DNA from: Schistocerca nitens
Taxonomy: Eukaryota; Arthropoda; Insecta; Orthoptera; Acrididae
Reading direction: 5' to 3'
DNA length: 64,000 bases
Assembly (NCBI RefSeq): GCF_023898315.1
Contig: NC_064621.1
Coordinates: forward strand, 136,150,521 to 136,214,520
The translations under genes and the position numbers were made by a program. How positions within the stretch are numbered: the first letter of the stretch is position 1; every line of letters starts with the position of its first letter. The notes beneath the pieces are model-generated. The model had not been told where the DNA came from, did not search any database, and was given only the letters and a program-made list of their open reading frames with translations. Below, one piece after another: positions 1-12,272 of this stretch.

Positions 1-1526
1 GGGGACTTAATTAATTAATTGTGTTAATGAAAATTTCCATTTCATTCTTTGTTGTTGTTCTATGCAGTCAGATAGCGCCTACGAAACCAAAGCACAAGTA
101 TAACTGTTCTGTGTGTGGAAGTATGACTCAACGTACGCATCTGGCATGGTTCTTCTTCAACAACACAAGAAATTTTAAATATCATTTATACTGAATTAAT
201 TAAAGAAAATAGAAATACTACATTGCGCAAGAAAACCAGGATTACACTCTAATCCCAGAACACAAGCCAGATGCTTTGTTGACTGAACCTGTAATGAAGC
301 ATTATTTACGACATTAAATAATGAAAAATAAATCAAGTTTCGTTACCTTCATATATTGACCAAAATCACTCTAATCATTACAATATATCTCCACACCGAC
401 TCGCTATTACCACATCTCAACAAGAACTTTTCAGTATCACATCTCAGCAAGCACTCTCTACTAGCACATCTCAACGAACACTCTCTGCTACGAGTTCTTA
501 ACAAGCACTGACTACCACGAGCTCTCCCCAAGCACTGCCCACTACGACATCTCAATAATCGCTTCCTACTACGAGTTCTCAATAATCACTGCCAGTGGAG
601 GCGGCGGAACAATACTCTCTAGCGCGATCTCTGGCGCTGTGGCACAGTGTAGCCACCTTTCAAATGTTCTGAAAAACTAATCATTTGCATATCACAGCAT
701 CTTCTTCCTGTCGGTTAAATTTCGCGTCTTTAGCACGTCATCTTCGTGGTGTAGCAATTTTAATGGCCAATAGTGTAGTTATTTATTTTTTCACAATGAC
801 GCCGTCTATTACCAAAACTAAATTTATTCATGTTGGTTCAAAGTCGCCCTATTCCTGATAGCCAGAATCTGCTGAAAGTCAATCATTTTGTGCCACTTGC
901 TTTAATACTTCACGCATCAGCGGTATACGTATCTCATTTGCGAACTCACAGACAAGAAAGAAGGAAAGAACAGAAATCTCTTGTAGCAACTCTAGAGCAC
1001 TGACCTGTGTTGCTCATTCAGAGGACAGTTTCAAACACTAAACCATTTCTTTCTCTACTTTGCTCCTGCAAAGCACAGCGAAGCAGAAGCAGTTCTGACT
1101 TTTATCTTGTGTTTCTTATACTGGCGCTTTCGACCAGCAGCTTTCAGCAGAATGGTTGCGAGAGTGCTAAAATAATGTAATATCGTATCCTTTCGCGATA
1201 TATTATGTATTTAGAGTTACCGTGGATAATGTGTCCGCGTTTTCATTTGCTTGAGGACATATCCTGACCGTTATCCTTCTCTAAGCTAGCCATCTGTAAA
1301 TTAAAGTGGCTTACCAAATGAACTCTCATACGCAGAGCTTTTTCTAAACAGTTTTAAAAAATTTTAAGTACTTTGCTGTCATTATGTCCAAAAGGATGTT
1401 AAATGTTCTGATCATAATGGTTGGCTTTGTATATCAGATTTGTTCAAGGACTATACTGGATATTCCGTATATTTTGGCTTTGGGAATTCATTACCTTACA
1501 TCTTTCCTCTTTCACAAATTTTACCA
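1..1526. other. Left flank, no gene recognised
   Basis: I see no coding region with family resemblance here. The only structured part is the 27-bp minisatellite at 414-598. The short open frames are low-complexity or shadow frames. Confidence 0.6.
414..598. repeat. 27-bp minisatellite, about seven units
   Basis: Degenerate units beginning TCTCAA or similar recur at exact 27-bp spacing from about 415 to 577, with bodies like CAAGCACTCTCTACTAGCACA. Because 27 is a multiple of three, the minus strand stays open and would read a 9-residue repeat of the type LLRCxSxEC. I see no sign that this is a real gene; it is most simply a tandem repeat. Confidence 0.8.
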
Positions 1527-1539
1527 CGAGAACGTGGTG

Positions 1540-1571
1540 TCCGGACTGTTGCCACGCCGGACATTTGCCAC
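1540..1571 (+). repeat. Left terminal inverted repeat of the MULE, two 16-bp units
   Basis: A degenerate unit at 1540-1555 is followed by a perfect GCCGGACATTTGCCAC at 1556-1571. Both are in inverse orientation to the units at 5739-5786. Four bases (1536-1539) lie between the units and the target duplication. Confidence 0.85.
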
Positions 1572-1608
1572 GATTTTACCTGCTCCGAAGGGTCGGTCCC
1601 CCTTGTCT

Positions 1609-1647
1609 CCCCCCCCCCCCTCCTCCTCCTCCTCCTCCTCCTCCTCA
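1609..1647. repeat. Poly-C followed by (TCC)n microsatellite
   Basis: A run of twelve C is followed by nine TCC units. It sits just inside the MULE terminus and produces spurious proline- or serine-rich open frames in all forward readings. Confidence 0.95.
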
Positions 1648-1669
1648 CCCACCCGCCCAGTTTGCTTTC

Positions 1670-3061
1670 GAAGTTCCTAACGTGACCATCAGTTTGGACG
1701 CTATTACAACGAACAAGGGCAGGCCTCCTGCTCATTACAAAGGTTACGCGAATCTTAAACAGAGGGAATCTAAAGAAGGTGTTGTTATGTGGATGTGCTT
1801 ACGCCGAAAAGCGAATCATTGCAAGGGAAAGCTGCTTTCGAGGAACGGAGAAGTGTTGAACGTATTAGAACATCCCTGTGGACCACCTGACGATGCGGCT
1901 CTGAAAGTGAGAAAGCAAGTGGAAAGGGCGAAGAGAAGGTCTCGAGAAGAAACTACACAGTTATCGGAGATATACGCGGATGAAATGGGAAATCTACATA
2001 ATAAAGTTTATGACTTTGTTACAGTGATGCCTAATTCAGAATCTATGAAGAGAAACATTCGTCGTCGATGGAGTCAAGAGGAGGGGAACCAACAAGAGCC
2101 TAAGACTATTATGAAACTGATCTTCATGAAGATCTATTGCAAATGGGAGATGGCAGTAGTTTTCTTCTGGAAGACGATAGATTAGAGGTGAGAATAATGA
2201 TTTTTAGTGGAAGCAAAGGAAAAGAAAGTTTAAAAACATGTTCGCACTTTTTATGGATGGAACATTTAAGAGATGCAGCAAGCAGTTTGCACAGATCTAC
2301 ACCATACACGTAGACTTAGGAGGCCCTATTAAATAAACAAACATTCTTCCTACTGTATTTGCACTACTCCCTAATAAGAAGAAAGACACGTATGTTCGTC
2401 TGTTTCGTCTGATAAAACAGGCAGTCTCTGAGTGGTGTCCTAAACTAGTAAAAGTGGACTTTGAGGCAGCTGCGATATTGGCCATTCGTCAAGTTTTTCC
2501 CACAACTGAAATAAATGGATTCTATTTCCATATTAAGAAGACTTTATGGAGAAGAATTCGAGTCTAACTGAGGAGTAGCGCTAGAACGAGGATTTAAGAC
2601 TTCACATCAGCATGTGTGCAGAGCCGGCAGTTGTAAAACCGGAGGACGTAAGCAATGGATGGATTGAGATTCATGCAGAAGCTCCTGATAACGGAAGGTT
2701 CTCTCAATTTTTTGACTACTTTGTGAATAACTGGCTAGAGAATATTGCAATAGAAATGAGGGACTGTTACGGAAAAAGGCACCGAACGACGAATGCTGTT
2801 GAAGGGTGGCACAACGAAATAAATAGTATTATTGAAAACCCTCACCCTAGAATCAACTATTTGGTGGACTGCTTGAAAAAGGAAGCAGAGATTACAAACT
2901 GCATGTACATGAAATTGGAGATCAATCTTGAAGGTAAGAAGAGGAAGAAGAAATACTTGAAGCTGGACGACAGGATAGAGAAAATCGTAAAGAATTATGA
3001 AGAGGCTGGCAACATTAGGCCTTGCTTGAAAGCCATTGCCCGTATTCAGAAATTGGACTAA
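1670..3061 (+). pseudogene. MULE transposase with FLYWCH-type zinc finger, broken
   Basis: This would be the transposase that cuts and moves the MULE. The first part (about 1670-2130) shows a FLYWCH-like zinc finger: a WMC motif, a cysteine after ten residues, then HPC. The middle (2241-2573) is in another frame. It shows the MULE DDE core with DGTFK, then LLPNKK followed by DTYVRLF, then VDFEAA, and finally FYFH where the family usually has CxFH. The third part (2612-3061) returns to the first frame with RTTNAVEGWH, the conserved C-terminal block. Two frame changes and two in-frame stops (after GGPIK and after RRIRV) disable it. Known families fuse FLYWCH and MULE domains in this order. The true start codon is not identifiable. 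Confidence 0.8.
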
Positions 3062-3799
3062 AATACGTTAAAAATAATGTATTAAAAAACTATGAGGACC
3101 ACTGAGTCCTCGCAGATTACTGAGATAAAATTATTAAAACATTGAAGCAGCATTATAGGAGCTAATATTAAGTTGTAATTGTAAATCGAGTGTACATTAG
3201 TTCAGCGTGTTTAGGCTGATATTACACACGCCAGAATGGTAGATGGTCAATTATCATTTTCACGGTCCAAAGCCAGTGTAAAGCGTAATGCGAATCAGCC
3301 TTTAATGTAAAAATTAAAAAGTGTTTCAAGCCCCACAAAAGTATCCCTATTGTTGTCACGTTAAGATAACTGTTTTCTACCTTCCAATATCATGTCCATA
3401 CTATTCATTAACTGTGATTTCTAAAATAATTTTCTGAAGCTTCTGAATTACAACTATCACCTAAAATATCGTGGTTTATTAAACTGATAGTATACGGTTT
3501 TGTAAAAGAAAATGGGAACTGAACCTTTGAATTGCACCTAAAATTATCCCAAAACTGATCTGATCCCAAGGTTGACAATTTTGGCACCTCAAATATTTTT
3601 TATTTAAGTTTAGCTGCAAACATTTATAGTAGATGTAAATCTACTTAAGTACATTTAGATATAGTCCTTCAAAAATTAAAATTTCTTACTAAATTGTTGA
3701 TTATCTTTAAACAGGTCAGTAAAAGCAAGGAGCTTACTACTGAAAATTAATTGTTACTAAAGAACATCAGAAAGAAATGTATTAGACCTACTTTTCTTA
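3062..3799. other. MULE interior 3' of the transposase, non-coding
   Basis: AT-rich sequence with no coding similarity that I recognise. It lies between the end of the transposase remnant and the inserted LINE fragment. Confidence 0.5.
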
Positions 3800-5030
3800 T
3801 ACATGAGAGACTTTTTGAAAAGATATTTGATCATTTCCTCTGTCACTGACAGTGTAATTTCAGTTGCTTTGCAACACCAGGGATATCTACTTCTAAATTA
3901 TGTTTGCAGCTGTTCCCATTTCGAATTCTGGAATATTTACTTCGTCTGCTTTGGTGGAGGAATTTCGGAAAATACATTTACTAACTCCACTTTAGTGGCA
4001 CTGTCATCAGTAACATCACCGTCGCTGTCGCGCAGTAAAGGTACTTACTGAGCCTTTCCGCTGGTTTACTTAACATGGGACCAGTATCTCTTTGGATTTA
4101 CCGCCACATTTCTAGAGCGAGTTTTGTTGTGGAAACTATTAAATGCATCTCGCATTGAAATCCGCACCAAATTTCGAGCCTCAGTAAAACTTCACTAATC
4201 TTGGAGATTTTGCGTTCGTCTAAACTATATGTGCCTTTTGCGGTGCTCCCGCAACAGCTTTCTGTCGTATTTTGTGTACCATGGGGGATCAGTTCCGTCT
4301 CTTATCAATTTATTTGGTATGAATATCTCGAGTGCTGTTGAAACTATTTCTTTGAACTTAAGCCACATATGGTCTTCAGTTACATCATTTGGAAGGATTG
4401 GAGACTATCTCTTAGAAAGACGTCACCCGAAGTTTTAGCTGCTTTTATAAGTAGATATATTTCGCGTTTAGTTTTGGTGAATTTCTTTGTTACGGAAGTG
4501 AGCCTCGCTACGAATGCGTGTTCACTAATCCCTGCATCCGTCGTGATGCTCAGGATTATTTGTGGCTAAGAGGTCAAGTGTGTTTTCGTAACCATTTACA
4601 ATTTGAATGGCATCGTCAACTAACCGTTAAAAATAATTTTAAAAAAAAGCATTTAGGACGATTACGGAAGTTGTTTTCTATTTACAGCAGGGTATGAAAA
4701 TGTATTTTTGTCAACATGCGGAAGGTAGATTGAAGTAACTGCCAACTATAATTGGATGAGTAGGGTGATAAAATTCAAGTTCAGCAACTGTTTCATCTGA
4801 GACAGGGGGTCGGTAAAAGGAGCCAGTTATTAATTTATTCCGGTTGTCGAATATAACCTCTGCCCATACTAAGTCACAGAAACTATCTGCTTCAAAGTCG
4901 ATTGTGAGCTTACATTATTTTTCCGTAAGTAGTCCTTCTTGTTTCTGTTGTAGTGCAGATAATTACAATTACCGCTATTTGCTCCAGAACCTAAGATGCT
5001 TTCTCTGTGACCCTCTAAATACCAGAGCTA
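3800..5030 (-). pseudogene. Decayed CR1-like LINE fragment inside the MULE
   Basis: Read on the minus strand, 5010 down to 4700 gives an endonuclease block with LWAEVIFDN, GSFYRPP and a degenerate form of the GDFNL motif. This matches in order the plus-strand LINE at 48994-52530. Lower down come DPPWYTK with an RKLLREHRKRH block (about 4270-4220) and VDIPGVAKQL (about 3880), which correspond to the region between endonuclease and reverse transcriptase. Stops and shifts are frequent. No reverse transcriptase palm is left, so the copy is truncated on its 3' side, which is unusual for a LINE and suggests later deletion. Confidence 0.65.
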
Positions 5031-5738
5031 AACAATGTAGAACAACAACGTACGTTACAAGCATAGCATTCTGTATTACTTCATTTCCTTATTTCTAACA
5101 TTTTAAAATTGTAAGTCGACTTTAGATGACATGTCAATCATAGATGTTCTTATCTGTATTTAGTGAACGTGTTTTCAGTTATGTTTTGAACATTGTCCCG
5201 CTACACTTTATTAACTAATGTTTTTAGAGAGTAAATTAATATGGAGTGTGTTGTTGTTCTTTTCAAACATTCACATACCCATTTATTCTTTCCCTATTGT
5301 CTTTTGGGTATGCAGTTGTAGTAATTAAAGTAGGCCCAAATGCAGTGATCAAAAAGAAATGATTAGCGTACATTCGCATTCTCGTTACATCGTTCCTTTC
5401 TTGTTGCTCCCATGCCGATGGACTGTTTCTATCGCAATCAGTAAGCGTGAAAGGAAGCTACCGTACAGACAGAGGAATCTACATTCATACTTGGCAGAAC
5501 TAATTACATACTGACATAATCGTCGGTATTGCTTTCGTTGCCCAAAAGTTATAAATATTACGATTTCGGAAAAGAAGCTATGTATTTGGCCAAGATGTTG
5601 AAGAAGAAGGTCCCTTACGTACTGGTTGCATCGAGTAAGATGTGGAGACGGCGGTTTGAAAGCGGACAGAGGTAGTGCGGGGAAGGGCGTCCCTTAGCTG
5701 AGGGATCGCTACTCAAGCTACCTGGCGAAGGGGCAAGT

Positions 5739-5790
5739 GTGGCAAATGTCCGGCGTGGCAAATGTCCGACGTGGCAAATGTCCGGCATTC
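5739..5790 (-). repeat. Right terminal inverted repeat of the MULE, three 16-bp units
   Basis: Units GTGGCAAATGTCCGGC lie head to tail at 5739-5754, 5755-5770 (one G to A change) and 5771-5786. ATTC follows, then the CGAGAACGT target duplication. The array is the reverse complement of the left terminus. Confidence 0.85.
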
Positions 5791-5799
5791 CGAGAACGT

Positions 5800-8264
5800 T
5801 GCCTCCCTGTTTAAAAACTTAATACTGGTTTCCTACATTACGTACCTCATTCACTTCTCAGGGGCTATGCTGCACGTGATTGCAATTGCTTGCATTTATT
5901 TTCCGTAAGAAGTTTTCAGCATTCCAGGTAAGGCACCGGTAATGTACAGTACTTCTTCGGGTTATATGGCAGCCAACGCATATCGTACATCATTGCTTTC
6001 ACCACACAAGGCACTGTTTTCATATTATTACGTAGTCTACGCAACAAACGACAAATAAATTTGTTCTTGTGCAAATGGAGCCTATAGGTCACGATTTAAC
6101 ACCCTTGAAGCCGTGTGAGATCAGGTTTGGAACTAATGTTCTAATACAGACTCAACTGTGTTACTTCCGACTAGCATCCTATGTGATGTTTCAGGACCAT
6201 ACGTAATATTGTGTAGGTACTCCTGAATGCAGCATCGTATAATTAAAGTAAATGCAGAATAGTCGCAAGACTCAATAAATTAGCCTGCAACACATTTCTT
6301 TATCACCGGTAACACACGCATCGCCTGGTCGTGTGGAAAATTGTTAATTCTTTTGAGGAGGGACGAGGGTCAGATTTGAGGGGCAGAAGATGTAGAACAG
6401 AATGATATGAAATGCGGTGGTTGCCAACACAGTCTGCCCTGTGTGCTTTCTTTATAATAATATAGATAAAACTGTCTCTTACAAATAGTACCTGAGAGCA
6501 CTGAATTAACAAAAAATACTGTCAATTACAATTTGCCTAGCGCGGGACAATGTAACAACACAGCTGTAATTTCACTTTTTGTGCTCCACGAAGCACGTCT
6601 CTAACATTTCCAGTCACACTGCCTTTGCGGTTGCATTATGTCTTACGTACTAGCTCGCTTCATAAATACAATTATGCTTCAGCAAACAATAACGAATAGT
6701 ACTGCATATCGGTTGAGGAGGCATCTGTTTCTTACGATATGGGCACAGTTACCTGTGTGCATTTCAAATTGCAGCTTGCTGTTGAGGAGGGCCACTAAAC
6801 TGAACAATGCTGGAAGATGATTTAATCAGTTCAAAATTTGTACGTGAAGGCACTTATGTTTCGGCGACAGAGTTAGATTTGCTGTTAAATTTTAACGAAA
6901 GACGGTAGAGAATAAATACAACAGGTATACTAATAGGCTCTGAGGAATCATTGTTTCTTGATGTTTTGTATTCAATGAAAGTCCACATCCTAAAACAGCT
7001 TTTAAAGATGATAGCAAAATAAACTATACCCCGTAGCAACAAATCATAATAATTTTGGTCTCAGAAGTGGTAAAAGTCCGACACATTTCATGGGCAGTTG
7101 CAGAAAATTCAGCGAGATATCTTGGACACTGTATTTATTGTAGCATGATTATATGTTTCGCTCTAATACATAGTCACAAAACATATCTTCTGTTTCTCAG
7201 TTTCTCTCCGAATCTTCACAACTTGGTGATGCGTAGTGGCAAGAGAAGTTCGTACGCAGATGATGCGGACTTCTAAGACGGCGATCATATATCCAGAGTC
7301 CAAACAACCGCCTTCTTGTGGTCTACAAATTCCACAGATATGGGAGAGAGATTTTAAGGGACAAGTTTTGGCAAAATTCTACAGCTCCCTAAGAAAATGT
7401 CACTTATTCGGATATTCTGTCTGCTGTGCCAGTATCTTCTTGCTCCTATAATTTTCTTGTGCTAGGTGCCCGTGATTCAGGCCATCTAGGCGGATTCTGA
7501 ACTTCGATTTAGTTTGCGCGTACCTCCTGCCAGTCAGATCTCATTATGACTATGCAGTTCCACTTGATTTCGTCTATGTCGTATTAGAAATTTAGAAAAA
7601 GTCATCTCTCAGAACCGTCTATAAATGCTGATAATTAGACCTTTATTAGTAGATTATCTTATTAATACATTTGTTTATCTGCAGCTCCCTGAGTTCTGAA
7701 GGATGAACGCTTTTATCACATATGTACGAGCTCGGACACACGACATCGTTTTCACAAGTAAGTATTGTTCCGTAGACGGTTATCTAACATATTCTTTTCG
7801 ACTTAATGGACCCTATTTTTCTCCTGTCACCTCCACTGGGCATCCCGTACGGTGCGGGGTAGTCGTGCGTATACGAACACAGTAAAATTTAGATATTCGT
7901 TGTGGGCTACAATAGGTGACGGACCACGGTCCACTTTGTAATTTTTTTTCTGATTTCTTCCTCTTGTTCACTTGCAAGGTGCAGAGCGTTTCTACAATTT
8001 TGAAAATAGTTCTCCATATTTCATAAATTTAAATTTTGTTGGTTTCGAGGACACTCAACGTCTTAACAATGATCACACTAGTTAGATTTAGGAGCAAGAA
8101 AAAGACGCTCGGCATCAGAGATGAAATGCTACATGTATTCTAGGGAGTGATCTTTGTATCAAAATCGCTGGCAAATAAAACGCTCCCCGTACAGCTACGC
8201 TCGTTATTTCCAGTTTTAAGCAACACGGTACACACGAAAACTTTTTTACGCTCTCAAAAACAGA
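5800..8264. other. Unannotated AT-rich DNA
   Basis: I find no convincing gene, RNA or transposon terminus in these 2.5 kb. Open frames are all short and without recognisable motifs. Confidence 0.5.
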
Positions 8265-8379
8265 GTGGACTGGGCAGTGATTTACAAACTAATTTTGGTA
8301 TCAGGCGCATCCCCTGAAGGCCACACAACCCTCTTTCCTGTCTCTCTTTATCTAAATATACGTCATCGCGTAACAAGAG

Positions 8380-8775
8380 GAAGGCAGGGGGTGAAAGAAA
8401 CGAACCGGAGAGCTAACAAAACACGCTCGTCCGCCGCAGCCACTAAAACTGTTCTTTATGCGCCCCATAACGGCCTCCCCCGACGTGAAACCTTATTGTT
8501 TCGAGACACATATATCCGAATATCTGACCGTCTGCGTGTACAGCAGCGTCCCTCTTTATGCGAAATAAAAAATTTTAGAGGGGACAATGCATCAGCATTA
8601 GGGCGGCTTGTTACAATACGGGCCGTGCCCGGGGGGGCAGCGGACGCGGGCCGCTTCCCCAACCCATTCTGCGGGCGCCGCAACCCCAGGGAGCCGGACC
8701 GGCCATCGTTCACAACCTCCGTACGGCTGGCCTGCGCTGAAGAGATCGCTACCGCCGACGAAGCCACTGTGTAGA
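8380..8775. other. GC-rich islet with a 169-codon open frame (8265-8774, plus)
   Basis: Base composition rises sharply against AT-rich surroundings, with many CpG. An open frame from 8265 to 8774 on the plus strand ends in this islet, and two minus frames overlap it. The overlap of open frames on both strands is what GC-rich DNA gives by chance. I recognise no domain. It could be an exon, a regulatory CpG islet or part of an unknown repeat. Confidence 0.25.
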
Positions 8776-8980
8776 CCAATACGACGGAAGTACATTTTTG
8801 GTCGTACCTGAAAAATAGTACAAGATCTAAAGCACAATTCATCGGAGAAATTTCGTAACATTTTGAAATTAAAATGGGAGGGAGACAAGATGTTGGATGC
8901 TCTCCTATCTTTTCCAGTATTGTCTTAGAAAAAAGTGGTGAAACCTAAACTTGGGGCTTAAAATTCACAAATGGGAAGTA

Positions 8981-10241
8981 CGAGGGTGAGTCAAATGAAA
9001 ACCTTAAATATTTTTTAAAATATTATTTATTGAGCTCAGGTGGTACAAAGCTGTACCACTTTTCTACATAATCTCCCCCACGCTCATTGCAAGTCCTCCA
9101 GCGCTTAGGAAGTGCATAAATTACTTTATAAAGAAATTCTTTTGGCAGTCCGCGCAACCACTCACGCACCGCGCTGCGTACCTCTTCATCAGAACGGAAC
9201 TTTCTGCCTCCCATTGTGTCTTTGAGTGGTCCATACATATGGAAATCAGTTGGGGCAAGGTCTAGTGAGTATGGTGGATGAGCAAGACACTCAAAATGCA
9301 GGTATGTAGCAACTGTTGTACGGGCAGTGTGGGGCCTTGCACTGTCATGTTGCAAAAGGACACCTGCTGACAGCAATCCACGTCGATTTGATTACAGGCC
9401 GCAGATGATTTTTTAGGAGATCTGTGTATGATGCACTGGTGACAGTGGTGCCTCTAGGCATGTACTGCTCCAAAATGACGCCTTTTTCGTCCCAAAAGAG
9501 AGTCATCATAACCTTCCCTGCTGATGGTTCTGTTCGAAACTTCTTTGGTTTTCGTGATGAGGAATGGTGCCATTCCCTGCTCGCTCTCTTCGTTTCCGGT
9601 TGCTAACGATTCTTGCAAAGAAGCCATCACCTTCTCGTTCAAAGCGCCGAAGAAGTTCTTCACAAGCATCAGCACGTCGTTCTCTCATTTCAGGAGTCAG
9701 CTGCCGTGGCACCCATCTTGCAGACACTTGTGAAGCTGGAGCACATCACGCACAATGTGGTGTGCTGACCCATGGCTAATCTGTAAACATGCTGCAATGT
9801 TATTCAGTGTCACTCGGCGGTTTTCTTTCACTACGGCTTCAACTGCTGCAATGTTATGTGGAGTGACAACTCGTCGTGCCTGACCTGGACGAGGAGCATC
9901 TTCCACTGAACTCACACCATCTGAGAACTTCCTACTCTATTCGTAGACTTTCTGTTGTGACAAACATGCATCCCCGCAGTGAACCTTCATTCGTCGATGA
10001 ATTTCAATAGGTTTCACACCTTCATTGCGCAAAAACCGAATAATAGAACGCTGTTCTTCCCTGGTGCAAGTGTGGCGGCCATCTTTATACTGATACTGCG
10101 ACGATATGCGTGCATCTGCACTATGCTGCCACCTACAGCCCATTCTGCACGCTGTTTGTAGCACGTTTACCAACGTACGGGATAACGGCGCGAAATTTCG
10201 ATTTGTTACACATATTCAAGGTTTCATTTGACTCACCCTCG
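8981..10241 (-). mobile_element. mariner DNA transposon, 1261 bp, nearly complete
   Basis: The element is flanked by TA on both sides (8979-8980 and 10242-10243). Its terminal inverted repeats, starting CGAGGGTGAGTCAAATGAAA, match over about 28 bp with one indel. Length, termini and TA target fit the mariner family of the IS630-Tc1-mariner superfamily. The transposase runs on the minus strand and is broken by a few frameshifts. Confidence 0.93.
9023..10173 (-). pseudogene. mariner transposase, DD34D type, frameshifted
   Basis: The product would bind the terminal repeats and perform cut-and-paste transposition at TA. The N-terminal helix-turn-helix part is at 10173-9937 (IRFLRNEGVKPIEIHRRMK) and the second helix-turn-helix with its linker at 9915-9697 (EDAPRPGQARR, ISHGSAHHIVRDVL). 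The region near the first catalytic aspartate (about 9620-9570) is shifted, and the usual VTGDET block is replaced by an out-of-frame reading. The second aspartate is in LQHDSARPH and the third in YSLDLAPTDFH, both in the open frame 9376-9023. Full mariner transposases have about 345 residues and the pieces add up to that. At least two frameshifts make it non-functional. Confidence 0.88.
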
Positions 10242-10243
10242 TA

Positions 10244-10721
10244 ACTAGTATTAGGACAGATTGCAGACGACCTGGCGATTCAGTGTCATGACATTCAAAC
10301 ATTGCCAGAACTAACAGAACCCCTCATTTGAAACATAAAACACATGTCTAGCAACAAACTGCCACCGAAAAATCTAAAAACGAAATACGGAACCATCAGG
10401 GATTTAACCTGAAAAAGAATGGTTACGATATTCGTTGTCAGAAAATACAAACAGCTTTCAGACTTTAAAAGATATCCGTAACAAAAAGTGCACCGCAAAA
10501 TACAAAAAACTGAAACACTATAGTACAGTCATCCAGTCAGTGTGTATTAATGGTCGAGAACACTTGGGCTGGCACAAAACCCTAGAAAACTGGAACAACT
10601 TCGATCGCTGATTGGAAAATAACTCATCTGAGAGAATGTTAGTAGGGGGTGTTTCTTAAGATCAAGAGATCACACTCAAGTTTCAAAAAATAACAATGAA
10701 GCTCCGTATCATAGTCTCATT
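10244..10721. other. Unannotated DNA
   Basis: No gene or terminus recognised. Confidence 0.5.
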
Positions 10722-10950
10722 CTCAGCGTCATTCTCAGCCAATGGCATCATTTGGGTACTGTGTGGAGGGGCGTGGGGTCATCATACAGCTCTCCAGGCC
10801 GTTGTCCACATTGGAGACCTTGGAGTCCTCAGTCGGCATCACGAAGCTGTGTGACCCCTGTCCAGTCTTCCCACAAGGGAAAATCCCTGGCAGTACTGGG
10901 AGTTGAACCCAGGTCCTCTGCACTCACTCTGTGGATAGCAGCTATACAGG
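10722..10950 (-). mobile_element. tRNA-headed SINE sharing its 3' body with the 5S-headed SINE
   Basis: On the minus strand a B-box-like GGGTTCAACTCCC sits near 10890. It is followed by CCAGGGATTTTCCCTTGTGG and then a body with CTTCGTGATGCC, GAGAGCTGTATGATGACC and CCCCTCC. The body corresponds block by block to the SINE at 47123-47441 (CCTCGTGATGCC, GAGAGCGGTGTGCTGACC, CTCCTCC), whose head is 5S-derived. The A box is poor. Ends are approximate because I see no clear target duplication. Confidence 0.6.
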
Positions 10951-11284
10951 TGGATGAATTTCAATAAGAATCCACCTCTCATAAAAGAGCAATATCACGC
11001 CCAATATCCCTTTATATAATCTCTTATGGACACGCAGGGCAATGCAAGTAGTAGGATAATGGTGGCACTTACGGTTTTCGTTCTGGTTGCATACATTCAG
11101 AGGAAAACTTGATTGATTTGGGACTGCCTCACCGTCCCCTTAACCTAGTGATTTATGACCCTCTGAGGTTGATTTATCACCCTCTGGGGATATTCTGTCC
11201 TTCCTAAAACCCCCATCCACCCCCTGCCCCTCCACCTCCCGCCAACCTCTCTCGGAAATCCCCAACCCTCCCTCCCCCTCGCCA
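10951..11284. other. Unannotated DNA with C-rich tracts
   Basis: C-rich, pyrimidine-biased sequence just outside the left inverted arm. No gene is seen. Confidence 0.45.
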
Positions 11285-12118
11285 ATACAAGCACACTTCT
11301 TATGTCAAATTAATTGACTAATTAATTACACTGATCAATTAATTACTAATTCCAAGGAAATCACCCAGCCCCTCCCTTCCCCTCCCCCTCTCCCAAATCA
11401 GAAAAATATTGACAGGAAAATCACTCAGTCTGTGCCGAGCTGTCCATGTCGAATGTGTAAGTATTACCCTGTCCTGTTATGTTCTAACTAAATAATTACA
11501 CTGCTCCAGATTGGAAGTGTTGGCTTGTTGGAAAATTTTCGCTTGTGTACTAACCTTGATGTGCAGGGATCGACTGAGTTAGTGGACAACGCCACCACCT
11601 GAGGATGTCCCTTTTTCACCCCCCTCCCTCTCTAATCCTCCCAGAAAAGATTAGCGAGAAAAATTGCTGAGCTGATCGACTGGAAGGATGCCATGGCAGG
11701 CAATTCAACTACATTGTAGAGGGTATATTGTTTATTTATAAATTTCAGTTTGCAAGGGGTGGATCTCTCTTTTATTTAGCGGGAAATGCTCATCATTGTC
11801 TGCTGTTTTGGAAGATTCAGATCTTGAAAAATACATTGAAAAGAAGTAATTAAATAGATCGTTTTTCCGATCATGCAATAGACACCGTCACGAAATCGAC
11901 GTCAACGTAACTCACTGCATGTTTTACAGTGTCAAACATTTTGCGATCCGATCTTTGCATCGACAACATGGAAGCGCCACTGGCCGCCTCATTTATTCTC
12001 GCACGTGCAGACAGGAGAAAGGCCCACACACGTGCAGACCGGGAGTTGCGCTAATTCTCCAATAAAGCATCAGGTAGTGGCAACAGTTGATACCTGAGAA
12101 ATTCCCGTTGAAACACAT

Positions 12119-12139
12119 GCTCCCTCTCCCTCCCTCCCT

Positions 12140-12178
<39 letters not shown>
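12119..12178. repeat. (CCCT)n/(CT)n microsatellite
   Basis: A pyrimidine run changes from TCCC units to a pure CT dinucleotide repeat. Confidence 0.95.
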
Positions 12179-12179
<1 letters not shown>

Positions 12180-12272
12180 AGTAGTTACTTTCTGCCCACC
12201 AAACATCTGTACTCTTTTGTCCTAAACAAAGTAGGGCATACCTGGTAAATCCCCAGCTGTGGATGTCTTAGA

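Larger units (their letters stand above)
1536..5790 (+). mobile_element. Mutator-like (MULE) DNA transposon with 9-bp target duplication
   Basis: The direct repeat CGAGAACGT occurs at 1527-1535 and 5791-5799. Immediately inside each copy are inverted termini built from a 16-bp unit, GCCGGACATTTGCCAC (two units on the left, three on the right). Nine-base target duplications are typical of the Mutator superfamily, and the interior encodes a decayed MULE transposase in plus orientation, so boundaries and content agree. The element is 4255 bp long. About half of the interior is non-coding or holds an inserted minus-strand LINE fragment near 3800-5030. The transposase is broken, so this copy is inactive by itself. 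Confidence 0.85.

Noticed and set aside
1384-1735. Overlapping open frames around the (TCC)n tract
   Set aside because: Open in all forward frames because of the triplet microsatellite; they cross the MULE boundary and encode no domain.
8265-8888. 169-codon plus frame and two minus frames in the GC-rich islet
   Set aside because: Frames open on both strands reflect GC content; no motif, no splice context, no homology recognised.
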